Shown here: positions 17,933 to 26,523 of the stretch, piece by piece
Position numbering within the stretch: position 1 is the first letter of the stretch
Layout of the letters: each line of letters opens with the position of its first letter
Assembly: GCF_000242595.2 (NCBI RefSeq)
Contig: NC_017098.1
Location: 1,240,001-1,304,000, forward strand
Source: Spirochaeta africana DSM 8902
GTDB taxonomy: Bacteria; Spirochaetota; Spirochaetia; DSM-27196; DSM-8902
Direction: 5' to 3'
Length of the DNA stretch: 64,000 bases
Notes under the pieces: generated by a model
What the model saw: the letters and a program-made list of their open reading frames with translations, nothing else
The model's database searches: none
What the model was told of the DNA's origin: nothing
Translations under genes and position numbers: made by a program

Positions 17933-19006
17933 ATGAAGCGCATCATGCGATCGCTATTCGATTCTTCCAAAGAGGCTATCTCGAATTCCCGCAAAATGTT
18001 TCCCAGCAAGAACGATCCCCCCGAGGGGCGGATCTTCAAAACCATAGTGCTGACAGCACTGGCTACCATAACCGTAATGGTGGTGGTCGGACTGGCAACC
18101 TTCCTGATTTCGCTGGAAGGCGATGTACAGACCCTGGTGCCCAACGTCACCGGAGAGCCGCTGGTTGAGGCGCTTATCGAGCTGCAGGAAAAGGAACTGC
18201 GTCCCATGATCCAGCTGCGCTACTCCAGCGATCCTGCTACCAAGGGGCATATCCTGGAACAGTCCCCTGCTGCCGGCAACCTGGTACGTGCCGGGCGGAG
18301 CATCCAGCTTACGGTGAGTCAGGGTGCGGTGGTCGACACGGTTACCGATTTTATCGGGCAGGAGCTCGACGAGGTCCGTGCCTACCTGCGCACCATCTCG
18401 GCTACCTATGAGCCGCTGATGCGAGTCGGTTCGATCTCGTATGTGTTCAGCGATCAGGAGCCGGGGGTGGTGCTGGAACAGTCACCAGAGCCGGGAACCC
18501 CGCTGGAGTCGTTTACCGATCTTGATATTATCGTAAGTCGCGGGCCGGATATCAGCCGGATACCGATGCCGCGCTACATCGGCATGGATTACCAGCAGGC
18601 GCTGGATAATGTGATCAGCCAGGGTCGGGTGTTCGAGTTCGAGTTTGCTAATGTAGAGCCAACCGCAGAGCGGCCGGTCGGTACGGTTGTCTCCCAGCGG
18701 CCGGCACCGGGCGAGGAAGCCCCGGAGCGCGGACGGGTTACCCTGGGGATAGTGCCAGCGGTCGATACCGAGGACGGAGAGGATCCCGACGAGATCTTTG
18801 ATATCTTTTATCGACGGCTGCCGGAATACCCGGTCCGGGTAGAGCTTACCCTGCAGCGCATCAGTCTCGACGGGAGTGTCGAGACCCTGGTAGACGCCCA
18901 GCATGCTGGCGGTATCTTTGCGGTTCCGTATCGCGCCGAGCCGGGTGATACCCTGGTGCTGAGCCGATTGGGCACCGAGATTGTACGGCAGGTCATTCAG
19001 CCGTAA
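17933..19006 (+). CDS. Membrane-anchored PASTA-domain protein
   Basis: 357 residues. A cytoplasmic basic head (1-40) is followed by one transmembrane helix (about 42-64), then three PASTA repeats (about 70-138, 140-212 and 213-285) with the typical VPNVTG, EQSPAAG, EQSPEPG and QRPAPGEE turns, and a C-terminal beta-rich tail. PASTA domains bind peptidoglycan fragments, usually on Ser/Thr kinases or penicillin-binding proteins; here no kinase or transpeptidase domain is present. The gene follows fmt closely, as in other spirochaetes by recollection. A role in sensing or binding the cell wall is inferred only from the repeats. Confidence 0.88.
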   Translation: MKRIMRSLFDSSKEAISNSRKMFPSKNDPPEGRIFKTIVLTALATITVMVVVGLATFLISLEGDVQTLVPNVTGEPLVEALIELQEKELRPMIQLRYSSDPATKGHILEQSPAAGNLVRAGRSIQLTVSQGAVVDTVTDFIGQELDEVRAYLRTISATYEPLMRVGSISYVFSDQEPGVVLEQSPEPGTPLESFTDLDIIVSRGPDISRIPMPRYIGMDYQQALDNVISQGRVFEFEFANVEPTAERPVGTVVSQRPAPGEEAPERGRVTLGIVPAVDTEDGEDPDEIFDIFYRRLPEYPVRVELTLQRISLDGSVETLVDAQHAGGIFAVPYRAEPGDTLVLSRLGTEIVRQVIQP

Positions 19007-19132
19007 GCGACAGCTCGTGCCCGGCAGACAGCACCTTGATCCGGCAGGGTTGTTTGTGTTTGTGCGCAGCCGCTTGAGCGAGGCAGGTTGCTGCTGCCAG
19101 GCAGCCACGGCATGGTGCTCCGCGGCACAGAC

Positions 19133-20350
19133 CTATTCGCGCATGCTGCGCAGGCCGTGAATCCGGCGAAAAGCCAGGTGTGCCCCGATAATGTTCGGGG
19201 CTGCCGGGCCTACGGTCAGGGCTGCAGCTGCTCCTGATACATAGATCCCTTTTCCCCAACTGCAGTCATCTCCCAGTATCGGCAGGCCGTCCGGCGACAG
19301 CGGCAGCCCCAGGCTGTCGGCAGTGTGTTTGATAATCGGCGGGAGCTGCATCGGCAGGCCGGTTGCCAGCAGAATCATATCGAAATCGGCTGCCAGTCTG
19401 GCGGCCAGAGCGGCATCGACCGCCTGGGTATGGATCCGGATTGCTCCGGATTCGGCCAGGCTGTGTGACTGCTGCAGCAGTTCCGGTGGTACCGAACCCG
19501 TATTGCGTGATTGCTGCAGGGCCGCGGCCCGCAGGTCGGGCGGTGCCGCATCGAAATATTGCAGCTGTTTCGGGCCAACAAACCCGGGGTCAAAATCGAA
19601 CAGGTTCCGGTAGGGCGGGGCTGCGGTAAACAGCGCTACCGGTGGGCTGGCGGGGTGCTGCTGGCGCTGGCGGGCAATCGCGATTGCCGCACTGATGCCG
19701 GTAATCCCGCCGCCGATTATGGCAACCCGCTGCCCGGCTGTCAGGTTGTTGATCGTGTGTGCATGCTGCGGATTCAGCAGGTGGGCTGTGCGATCAAGCG
19801 GGAGGCTCTCGGCCCATGCGGGCAGTGGCGGCAGGCTGCGCCCGACTGCCAGCAGGATGCGCCGGGTCGCCAGCTGCTGGTTGCTGCCATCACCGCTCAG
19901 GGTTGCCAGATAGCCGTCGCCGCTTTCCCGGCCGGACAGCGGTGCCAGGTTGACCACGCGGGCCTGGATGTGGCGGTCTTCCAGGTGGTGCTCGGCGATA
20001 CAGTCGCTGCTGTAGCGGGCAAAGAGCTCCAGGCTGGGACGGGCATAGGGCTGGAGAAAATGAGAGGCATCCCAGCCATGGCGGCGGGCGTAGCGCCGCA
20101 GATGCCGGAGGTCGGTGTCCAGACAGTGGCTGCTGCTGGAGCGCAGGAACTGCATCCCGCAGGCCTGGCACTGGGCGAGCCATTGCTGCATCAGTCGGGG
20201 ATGCGGGTCGATAATCTGCAGGGCAGACGGGCTGAGGGCAGCGCGGCGGGGTGCAGAGGTGCTCGGGCCACGGGACAGCAGGGCGCGGCTGTGAAAGACT
20301 GCGTGCGGGCCGCCGCCGACGATCAGCCATTCCAGCATTGATTCCGGCAT
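19133..20350 (-). CDS. FAD/NAD(P)-binding oxidoreductase-like protein
   Basis: 405 residues with two dinucleotide-binding motifs: GGGPHA near the N-terminus (FAD) and GGGITGISAAIAIA (about 210-222, NAD(P)). Late motifs ILLATGL and a GKGIYVSGAAAALTVGPAAPN segment fit the C-terminal FAD-contacting part of flavoprotein monooxygenase/lysine-hydroxylase-like enzymes. The substrate cannot be read from the sequence. It starts three bases after the stop of the upstream unknown gene, so the two are probably cotranscribed. Confidence 0.8.
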   Translation of the reverse strand: MPESMLEWLIVGGGPHAVFHSRALLSRGPSTSAPRRAALSPSALQIIDPHPRLMQQWLAQCQACGMQFLRSSSSHCLDTDLRHLRRYARRHGWDASHFLQPYARPSLELFARYSSDCIAEHHLEDRHIQARVVNLAPLSGRESGDGYLATLSGDGSNQQLATRRILLAVGRSLPPLPAWAESLPLDRTAHLLNPQHAHTINNLTAGQRVAIIGGGITGISAAIAIARQRQQHPASPPVALFTAAPPYRNLFDFDPGFVGPKQLQYFDAAPPDLRAAALQQSRNTGSVPPELLQQSHSLAESGAIRIHTQAVDAALAARLAADFDMILLATGLPMQLPPIIKHTADSLGLPLSPDGLPILGDDCSWGKGIYVSGAAAALTVGPAAPNIIGAHLAFRRIHGLRSMRE

Positions 20351-20353
20351 CGG

Positions 20354-22144
20354 TCAGTCCTTGAGGGTATCTCCAAAGCGGCGCCAGGCCTCTTCCCGTT
20401 CATTGGCATTGTAGCTGCGGGGCTTTGCCGGCTTGGCGGCAGCGGTTTGGCTGCGCTTGCGACGCACCGGTCGCCCGGCAGCGGTAACCCGGCGATCCCG
20501 ATTGCGACGGGCAGGGTTCTCCTCCTCGATAGATTCTTTAGGCATAAGCTCCTGGCGGGCCCGGATCTCGTCCTTCATCATCCGTTTATAGGTGGTAAAC
20601 GAACGCCCGATGAACTTTTCTTCCAGGGTGCCGTACCGCCCGAGCAGGCGGATCACGATCTGGCGCCACAGCGGCAGCCGCAGGAATCCCTGATGAAAGA
20701 TCTCGCCAAGGTTGAGGTTGAAAATCTGTGCCAGTGGCAGGAACAGCAGGGTGCGGGCGTGAAAATACAGCATCAGATGGGCACGCAGCTCTTCGGGCGA
20801 TTTTATCTTGCGTCGCTGCTTGAGATGGTGGACCATGGCTTCGCTGGTTATGTTGGGGCGCTCCAGGCAGTCGGCCAGAAACGGGTCGATCTCGCGTACC
20901 GTTTCGGTGATGTCCAGCTCGAAGTTTTCCTTGCTGTAGAAAATATCGCTGTTGCTGCGGTTGTTGGTTCGCAGCTGTCGTTCCATCACCTTTATGTAGT
21001 GGCGCTGCAGCTCGGGCTGCATGGTGTCCATCCGGGCGGTAAAGATCGGAAACAGGTTGTCTATGTGAACCCAGGTGTCATTGATCGCCACGATGGTGGC
21101 CAGTGTCGTGCCGCTGCCCTGGGTGTACCGTGACAGAAACTCGGCCTTGAACTCCGCGAACTTCTTCTCGTATTTTTCTTTCAGGCCCTCGATGAGCTGA
21201 TCCAGTCGCGGCTGACCGATCAGCTTTTCTTTGTCTTCCTTGATGGCCTGGGCGATGGATTTCATGTCCAGATCGCGGTCTTCCCGCTCCTTGCGCTGCT
21301 CCTCTGCCAGCTGCAGCTGGCTTTCGACATACCGGCAGATAAAGTCGCAGATCTGGAAAAAGCGCTTGCCGATGCGCACAGAACGGTTTGCCTTGAGGGT
21401 TGTTTCCTCGGCCAGCAGTCCGGATGTCAGGTCGCGCCAGAACTCGGGGTTGCGGGTGGACAGCTGCTGCTTGATCTCTATCAGACTGGTTTTCTGAATC
21501 TTGGCGGCTATCTCCAGGTAGTTGGGGTTGGCAAAAAAGGCGCGCAGTTTGCCTACTGCCGCATGGATCAGCCATTTGGCCGAGGTGGGGGTTGCCAGTA
21601 CCGCATCGCCATCCTGGATCAGAATTCGGTAGACACAGGGGAACGAGTCCTGCTGGCCGCCGACAATCCGCAGCAAATCCAGATACTCCACGGTTTTGAT
21701 ATCTGCATCCGGCAGCTCGGGGTACTGGGTTCTGACGTCACTCTCGTAGGGCAGCGGTGCCGACAGTGTTTCCTGCAGGCGGATGTAGTAGTCATCGATG
21801 ATCTTGATGTAGAACAACACCCCGTCAAAAGGAGTGATCACTATCTTGTCAGGTTTGCGAAAGCCGTCCTCCATGCGGTAGGTCAGCAGGCCCATACGGT
21901 GTTTTTTCAGCTTGGTCATCAGGGTGCCCAGATCCCCGGCGGCATTCTTGATGTCCAGATTCATCAGAAACCGCTGGTAGGGGATCTCCGCCTCCCAGCG
22001 CTTGCACAGGCGGTGAAAGATGCCGCGTTCCTGCGGGGTAAAGTTCCCGATCTGCGACAGGAATTCCTCGCGTTCCATCTCCTCCAGATTGACACAATCA
22101 GGAACGGGGTAGATCTGATTCTGCACGGATTCTGTGGCACTCAT
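20354..22144 (-). CDS. Large conserved protein of unknown function
   Basis: 596 residues, no signal peptide or clear transmembrane helix. The N-terminus is acidic. The middle contains a charged, probably coiled-coil segment (about 275-330, EEQRKEREDRDLDMKSIAQA). The C-terminus is Arg/Lys-rich (RRNRDRRVTAAGRPVRRKRS) and may contact nucleic acid or membrane. I do not recognise a named domain; it resembles spirochaete-specific hypothetical proteins. It is the first gene of a two-gene unit with the flavoprotein and is divergent from the osmoprotectant operon. Confidence 0.7.
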   Translation of the reverse strand: MSATESVQNQIYPVPDCVNLEEMEREEFLSQIGNFTPQERGIFHRLCKRWEAEIPYQRFLMNLDIKNAAGDLGTLMTKLKKHRMGLLTYRMEDGFRKPDKIVITPFDGVLFYIKIIDDYYIRLQETLSAPLPYESDVRTQYPELPDADIKTVEYLDLLRIVGGQQDSFPCVYRILIQDGDAVLATPTSAKWLIHAAVGKLRAFFANPNYLEIAAKIQKTSLIEIKQQLSTRNPEFWRDLTSGLLAEETTLKANRSVRIGKRFFQICDFICRYVESQLQLAEEQRKEREDRDLDMKSIAQAIKEDKEKLIGQPRLDQLIEGLKEKYEKKFAEFKAEFLSRYTQGSGTTLATIVAINDTWVHIDNLFPIFTARMDTMQPELQRHYIKVMERQLRTNNRSNSDIFYSKENFELDITETVREIDPFLADCLERPNITSEAMVHHLKQRRKIKSPEELRAHLMLYFHARTLLFLPLAQIFNLNLGEIFHQGFLRLPLWRQIVIRLLGRYGTLEEKFIGRSFTTYKRMMKDEIRARQELMPKESIEEENPARRNRDRRVTAAGRPVRRKRSQTAAAKPAKPRSYNANEREEAWRRFGDTLKD

Positions 22145-22212
22145 CAGATGAATCCTAATCCATAATCAGGGGTATGTACAGCATACCGTAGACAGTTGAA
22201 AATACAACAAAA

Positions 22213-22242
22213 TTGACGCCTGCAGCGGATTTTCACTATCCT
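22213..22242 (+). promoter_or_regulatory. Promoter of the osmoprotectant transporter operon
   Basis: TTGACG and TATCCT are separated by 18 bases and end 16 bases before the binding-protein ATG, a good vegetative-type promoter in the 114-base divergent gap. The short distance implies a very short leader. Confidence 0.45.
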
Positions 22243-22258
22243 TGCTGCAGAGGTGTGT

Positions 22259-23203
22259 ATGAACAGGAAACTATGCAAGGCCGCATTGACGGCAGTGCTG
22301 GCTGCGGTGGTTATGGCCGGATGTGCCGGCGAGGAAACCGCTGACCGGGTGAATGAGGAGCCGATAGTGGTGGCATCCAAGATCGATACCGAGGGTGCGC
22401 TGCTTGGCAGCATGATCCGGCTGGTGCTGGAGGAGCACAACTACCGGGTGAATGACCGAACCGAGTTCGGTCCGACCGACGTCATCCGACGGGCGATAAT
22501 CAACGACGAGATAGACATCTATCCGGAGTATACCGGGAATGGCGGATTCTTTTTTGCGGATACCCCTTCGGATGTCTGGAAGGATTTCGAGGCCGGCTAC
22601 GAGCTGGTCAAACGGCTTGATCTGGAGGTGAACAACATCATCTGGCTGCAGCCTGCACCGGCCAACAACACCTGGGCGATTGCGGTGCGTGAGGATCTGG
22701 CGCAGCAGCAGGGGCTGCGTACCATGCAGGATCTGGGTGAGTTTGTCGCCGGGGACGGCAATATCAAGCTGGCCGGGTCCGAGGAATTTGTAAACCGGGA
22801 GGATGCACTGCCGGCTTTTGAACAGGCCTACGGTTTTTCGCTGTCCGGAGATCAGCTGCTGGTGCTTAGCGGCGGCAACACCGCTATGACCGCCCAGGCA
22901 GCGGCGCGGCAGACCGATGGGGTAAACGCTGCAATGGCCTATGGCACCGATGGTCAGCTGGCGGCACTGGGGTTGCGAGTCATGCAGGACAATCTCGGGG
23001 TGCAGCCGGTCTATGCCCCGGCTCCCCTGGTGAGAGCAGAGATCCTGCAGCAGTATCCGGGGATTGAACAGCTGCTGACACCGGTGTTTGCCGGTCTGGA
23101 ACTGGAAACCTTGCAGCGGCTGAATGCGGCGATTGCCGTTGACGGCAGAGCGGCAGCCACAGTGGCACGGGAATATCTGACCGATGCCGGGTTCATCCAG
23201 TAG
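22259..23203 (+). CDS. Osmoprotectant (glycine betaine/choline) binding lipoprotein
   Basis: Substrate-binding component of a YehZ/OsmF/OpuC-type ABC importer, 314 residues from the ATG; a GTG two codons earlier is the alternative start, but AGAGG is better spaced for the ATG. Lipobox VMAGC gives lipidated Cys22. The mature domain has family features: VASKIDTEGALLGSMI, IYPEYTGNGG, WLQPAPANNTWAIAVRED and the AYGTDGQL loop. It binds a quaternary amine at the outer face of the inner membrane and delivers it to the two permeases encoded downstream. First gene of a four-gene operon. Confidence 0.9.
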   Translation: MNRKLCKAALTAVLAAVVMAGCAGEETADRVNEEPIVVASKIDTEGALLGSMIRLVLEEHNYRVNDRTEFGPTDVIRRAIINDEIDIYPEYTGNGGFFFADTPSDVWKDFEAGYELVKRLDLEVNNIIWLQPAPANNTWAIAVREDLAQQQGLRTMQDLGEFVAGDGNIKLAGSEEFVNREDALPAFEQAYGFSLSGDQLLVLSGGNTAMTAQAAARQTDGVNAAMAYGTDGQLAALGLRVMQDNLGVQPVYAPAPLVRAEILQQYPGIEQLLTPVFAGLELETLQRLNAAIAVDGRAAATVAREYLTDAGFIQ

Positions 23204-23402
23204 CAGCGCCCCGCAGGGATGGGCCCGCCCGGTGTGGGTGCTGGGGATGGCGGTCGGACAGCTTGTCTGGCTGCTGCCAGTGCTGTCCTGGCGTGCCAAT
23301 CGGGTAGCCCTCCCGGAGCCGCGATGGCTGCATGATCTGGGTGCTGCAGGAATCCTGCTGGTGCTTGCAGCCGCCCTGCTGACCCTGGCGGCTGCGGTGG
23401 CG

Positions 23403-23486
23403 GGCGCCAGGACTGTACCGGCGGCAGGGGCTGCAGGGGCGGTAGGCGCCAGGACTGTACCGGCGGCAGGGGCGACAGGCGCTGCC
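23403..23486 (+). repeat. Two 42-bp direct repeats in the permease linker
   Basis: GGCGCCAGGACTGTACCGGC recurs at 23403 and 23445 with the following bases also conserved, giving two copies of a 14-residue GARTVPAAGA-type unit in frame. Located just upstream of the 48-bp repeats. Confidence 0.75.
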
Positions 23487-23527
23487 GCAGCAGATGCCGC
23501 ATTGTCGGAAACGACGGCAGGCGCCCG

Positions 23528-23710
23528 CGCATGGGCCAAAGGGGCCGGCAGCCCGGTCTCCGGGGCCGCGCTCCTGGTACGCCAGCGCGCCGCAGCCAGC
23601 CCGGTGTCCGGGGCCGCCCCCTGGTACGCCAGCGCGCCGCAGCCAGCCCGGTGTCCGGGGCCGCCTCCCTGGTACGCCAGCGCGCCGCAGCCAGCCCGGT
23701 CTCCGGTGCA
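23528..23710 (+). repeat. 48-bp tandem repeats with one 47-bp copy
   Basis: TGGTACGCCAGCGCGCCGCA recurs at 23575, 23622 and 23670, each followed by the same GCCAGCCCGGT(G/C)TCCGG core. Spacings are 47 and 48 bases. A 48-bp unit keeps frame (LVRQRAAASPVSGAAS). The copy ending in the five-C run 23617-23621 has lost one base and shifts the permease frame. Confidence 0.8.
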
Positions 23711-24679
23711 TTGTCGCGATCCCTGGTGCTGCTCAAGGGCACTGTCTGCCTGCAGCTGTGGGTCGCCGCTGCGCTGCTGGTGCTCCCGGGGCTCTTCGGC
23801 GATGCTGTCTCCAGCAATGGCACAGGCAGACTCAATCCTGGTGCTGGCTGGTGGTTGTATATGGCCGGGATTACAATCCAGCTGCATTCCCTCCGGATCC
23901 GGCTGCCGCGGCCGGTTTGGCTGCTGACCGCCATGGCGATAGCCGCAACCCTGTATCTTGGTGAGTCCGGATCACTGGCGCTGGTGCAGGAGTTCACCGT
24001 CCGTTCCGATCGCTTCCTCCAGGAATCCCTGACCCATCTCCAGCTGGCCTTCGGTTCGGCCTGTGCCGCTGCGTTGGTGGGAATTCCGCTGGGGATCCTT
24101 GCCTATCGCTCGGATACTGCCGGTCGGGTAGTGTTCTCGCTTGTCAGCGGGGTCCAGACGGTACCAAGCCTGGCGTTGTTCGGTTTGATGATCGCCCCGC
24201 TGGCGCTGCTGTCGCGCAGTGTTCCGGCGCTGCGGGCGGTAGGGCTGCAGGGTATCGGCTTTGCGCCGGCATTCCTGGCGCTCCTGCTGTATTCACTGCT
24301 GCCGATTGTGCGTAATACCTATACCAGTCTGGCGGCGCTGCCGCAGGACGTACTGCGGGCAGGACAGGGTATGGGTATGACCCGCGTGCAGCTGTTCCGT
24401 TATGTTGAACTTCCGCTGGCGCTGCCGATTGTGCTGGCTGGCGTGCGAACCGCTGCGGTACAGGCGGTTGGCAACACCACAATCGCCGCCCTGATCGGTG
24501 CCGGCGGACTGGGCAGCTTTGTGTTCCAGGGACTGGGGCAGGGGGCAGATGACCTGATTGTTCTGGGGGTGCTGCCGATTGTGGGATTGGCGGTATGCAC
24601 CGATCGTGGACTGGATGCGCTGGTGCGACGCCTGGATTACCGCACCGTTATTCGAAATCGAACCCTGGAGGCCGCATGA
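23531..24679 (+). CDS. Osmoprotectant ABC transporter permease (YehY-like), distal frame
   Basis: The distal frame carries the whole transport domain. After the repeat linker come hydrophobic helices from about residue 70 of this frame (LWVAAALLVLPGLFG, WWLYMAGITIQL), then a binding-protein-dependent permease domain with SACAAALVGIPLGILAY and the EAA-like loop QGMGMTRVQLFRYVELPLALP, ending GAGGLGSFVFQGLGQGADDLI. YehY-type permeases carry extra N-terminal helices like those in the upstream frame. An internal ATG at 23531 could allow a truncated product, but with a Pro/Arg-rich head. Its stop overlaps the ATPase start by four bases. Confidence 0.75.
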   Translation: MGQRGRQPGLRGRAPGTPARRSQPGVRGRPLVRQRAAASPVSGAASLVRQRAAASPVSGALSRSLVLLKGTVCLQLWVAAALLVLPGLFGDAVSSNGTGRLNPGAGWWLYMAGITIQLHSLRIRLPRPVWLLTAMAIAATLYLGESGSLALVQEFTVRSDRFLQESLTHLQLAFGSACAAALVGIPLGILAYRSDTAGRVVFSLVSGVQTVPSLALFGLMIAPLALLSRSVPALRAVGLQGIGFAPAFLALLLYSLLPIVRNTYTSLAALPQDVLRAGQGMGMTRVQLFRYVELPLALPIVLAGVRTAAVQAVGNTTIAALIGAGGLGSFVFQGLGQGADDLIVLGVLPIVGLAVCTDRGLDALVRRLDYRTVIRNRTLEAA

Positions 24680-25749
24680 TTGAGCTCAGGAATGTTTCCA
24701 AGCGGTATGGCAGTGTGACCGCCCTGGACGGGGTGTCATTGGTGGTGCCGGAGGGGTCGGTCTGTGTGTGTATCGGACCATCGGGCTGCGGCAAATCGAC
24801 CACCCTGAAACTGGTCAATCGCCTGCTGGAGCCGTCTGACGGCGAGGTGCTGGTGAATGGTCAGTCGGTGCGCAGTCGCTCTGCTGTTCAGCTGCGCCGC
24901 GAAATCGGGTATGTAATCCAGAGTGTCGGTCTGTTTCCGCACATGACGGTGGCAGAGAACATCGGGATTGTACCCAGACTTTTCGGGCGTGATGCTGCCT
25001 GGCGGCGTACCCGCGCCGAGGAGCTGCTGCAGCTCATCGGTCTGGATCCGGGGCGCTATATGCAGGCCTATCCGGCCCAGCTCTCCGGAGGCGAGGCCCA
25101 GCGAATCGGGGTGGCACGGGCACTGGCTGCCAATCAGCCGATTCTGCTGATGGATGAACCATTCGGTGCGGTCGACCCCCTGAATCGGGAGGTTCTGCAG
25201 GCCGAGTTCCTGGATCTGCAGCGCAAGCTTCGCAAGACCATTCTGTTTGTAACCCACGACCTGGATGAGGCCATCCGTATGGGTGACATGATTGCCATCA
25301 TGAACCAGGGGCAGGTGGTGCAACACGATACCCCCGAACGTATTCTGGCTCAGCCAGCCTCCCGCTTTGTCGCGGATTTTGTCGGGGTGGATCGGGCTAT
25401 CAAGCGCCTGGTGAGGTTCTCGGTACGGGATTACCTGCGCCCGCTGCCAGCTGCTCCTTCGGCTGGTGCAGCTGCGGCTGGAGCCGCGGCGGTCAATGGC
25501 AGGCCAGAGACCGGAACAGGTGCGGCCGCGTACGGGACAGGAGCCGCAGTGGCTGGCACCGCGGCGACTGGATCCGCGGCGGCCGCCAGCCGCGACCTGC
25601 TGACCGGCTACCACACCCTGCGCGATGCCTTGTCTCGTCTGCTGTCGGCCGATCTGGCGCACCTTCCGGTGTACAGTCTTGAGGGGCAGCAGATCGGCAC
25701 GGTTCACCTGAGCGATATCCGCAGAATCACCCAGGAGGTGGCACGATGA
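24676..25749 (+). CDS. Osmoprotectant ABC transporter ATPase with CBS remnant
   Basis: 357 residues from the ATG that overlaps the permease stop (ATGA). Walker A GPSGCGKST (34-42), signature LSGGEAQR (136-143), Walker B LLMDEP (157-162) and His194 are intact, and the YGSVTALDGVSL start is typical of the glycine-betaine group (OpuBA/YehX). A low-complexity Ala/Gly linker (about 255-305) separates the ATPase from a short C-terminal piece, HLPVYSLEGQQIGTVHLSDI, that looks like half a CBS domain; CBS domains regulate such transporters by ionic strength or nucleotides. It energises the two permeases. Confidence 0.92.
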   Translation: MIELRNVSKRYGSVTALDGVSLVVPEGSVCVCIGPSGCGKSTTLKLVNRLLEPSDGEVLVNGQSVRSRSAVQLRREIGYVIQSVGLFPHMTVAENIGIVPRLFGRDAAWRRTRAEELLQLIGLDPGRYMQAYPAQLSGGEAQRIGVARALAANQPILLMDEPFGAVDPLNREVLQAEFLDLQRKLRKTILFVTHDLDEAIRMGDMIAIMNQGQVVQHDTPERILAQPASRFVADFVGVDRAIKRLVRFSVRDYLRPLPAAPSAGAAAAGAAAVNGRPETGTGAAAYGTGAAVAGTAATGSAAAASRDLLTGYHTLRDALSRLLSADLAHLPVYSLEGQQIGTVHLSDIRRITQEVAR

Positions 25750-26486
25750 AGCGGCTGCTGCAGCTGCTGCCGGCCGCTGCCGGTCTCTGGTTTGTGCTGC
25801 ATGCCGGCGGCCGGATCGCCCTGCTGAGGCGGCTGTTCCCGGCGGCTGCCCAGCACAGCTACACCCGGATCCCCCTGCCGCAGCTGCTGCTTGAGCATCT
25901 GCAGCTGGTACTTGTCTCCAGCAGTGGTGCCGCGGTACTCGGGATACTGATCGGGGTAATGGTAACCCGGCGCGCGGGGCGGGTATTCCTCCCGCTGGTG
26001 CGCGACGGAGCCTCGATCATGCAGACACTGCCGCCGGTAGCGGTTCTTGCCCTGGCGGTGCCACTGCTGGGCTTCGGTACCAGGCCGGCCCTGCTGGCGC
26101 TGGTGCTGTACAGCATACTGCCGGTACTTTCCAACACCATTGCCGGACTCGAGGATGTGCCGCCGGCAGTACGACAGGCGGCTTCCGGCATGGGGATGAC
26201 ACCGCTGCAGCGGCTGCTGTGGGTGGAACTGCCGATTGCGGCCAGGGTTATTCTTGCCGGTATCCGGATCTCGGTGGTTATCAATGTCGGCACCGCCACG
26301 GTCGGTACTGTTGTCGGTGCTGGCGGCCTGGGGGTCCCCATTGTTGCCGGGCTGGTCCGGGACAACCTGCCGTTTATTCTGGAGGGAGCCCTGGCAGCAG
26401 CCTGGGTTGCCTATGTCCTGGATCGGCTGTTGGCAGAGGTAGTACACTCCTCCTACAGCCCGCAATCCGGGCTCGACGGGAGATAG
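25746..26486 (+). CDS. Osmoprotectant ABC transporter second permease (YehW/OpuBB-like)
   Basis: 246-residue membrane protein with about six hydrophobic segments and a permease loop ASGMGMTPLQRLLWVELPIA (EAA-like) followed by GAGGLGVPIVAGL, very similar to the end of the other permease. Start overlaps the ATPase stop by four bases. Last gene of the operon. If the first permease is inactive this subunit could only act as a homodimer, which is uncertain. Confidence 0.9.
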   Translation: MKRLLQLLPAAAGLWFVLHAGGRIALLRRLFPAAAQHSYTRIPLPQLLLEHLQLVLVSSSGAAVLGILIGVMVTRRAGRVFLPLVRDGASIMQTLPPVAVLALAVPLLGFGTRPALLALVLYSILPVLSNTIAGLEDVPPAVRQAASGMGMTPLQRLLWVELPIAARVILAGIRISVVINVGTATVGTVVGAGGLGVPIVAGLVRDNLPFILEGALAAAWVAYVLDRLLAEVVHSSYSPQSGLDGR

Positions 26487-26523
26487 CGTCGATCAGGCAC
26501 CGTGTGCTACACTGGCATTCGGT

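Larger units (their letters stand above)
23184..23927 (+). pseudogene. 5' part of osmoprotectant permease, out of frame with the rest
   Basis: The frame starts 20 bases inside the end of the binding-protein gene and encodes two hydrophobic helices (LGMAVGQLVWLLPVL and AAGILLVLAAALLTLAAAVAG) followed by an Ala/Gly/Pro-rich linker built from 42-bp and 48-bp repeats. True coding ends at about 23621; beyond that this frame is nonsense (WYASAPQPARCPG). The membrane domain continues in the +2-shifted frame. One 47-bp copy among 48-bp repeats explains the shift. With one base restored the product would be about 498 residues. Either a real inactivating or phase-variable mutation, or a sequencing error in a C-run. 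Confidence 0.6.

Noticed and set aside
22271-23887. 538-codon minus-strand open frame over the osmoprotectant genes
   Set aside because: Antisense of recognised transporter genes; the repetitive part only mirrors the 42- and 48-bp repeats.
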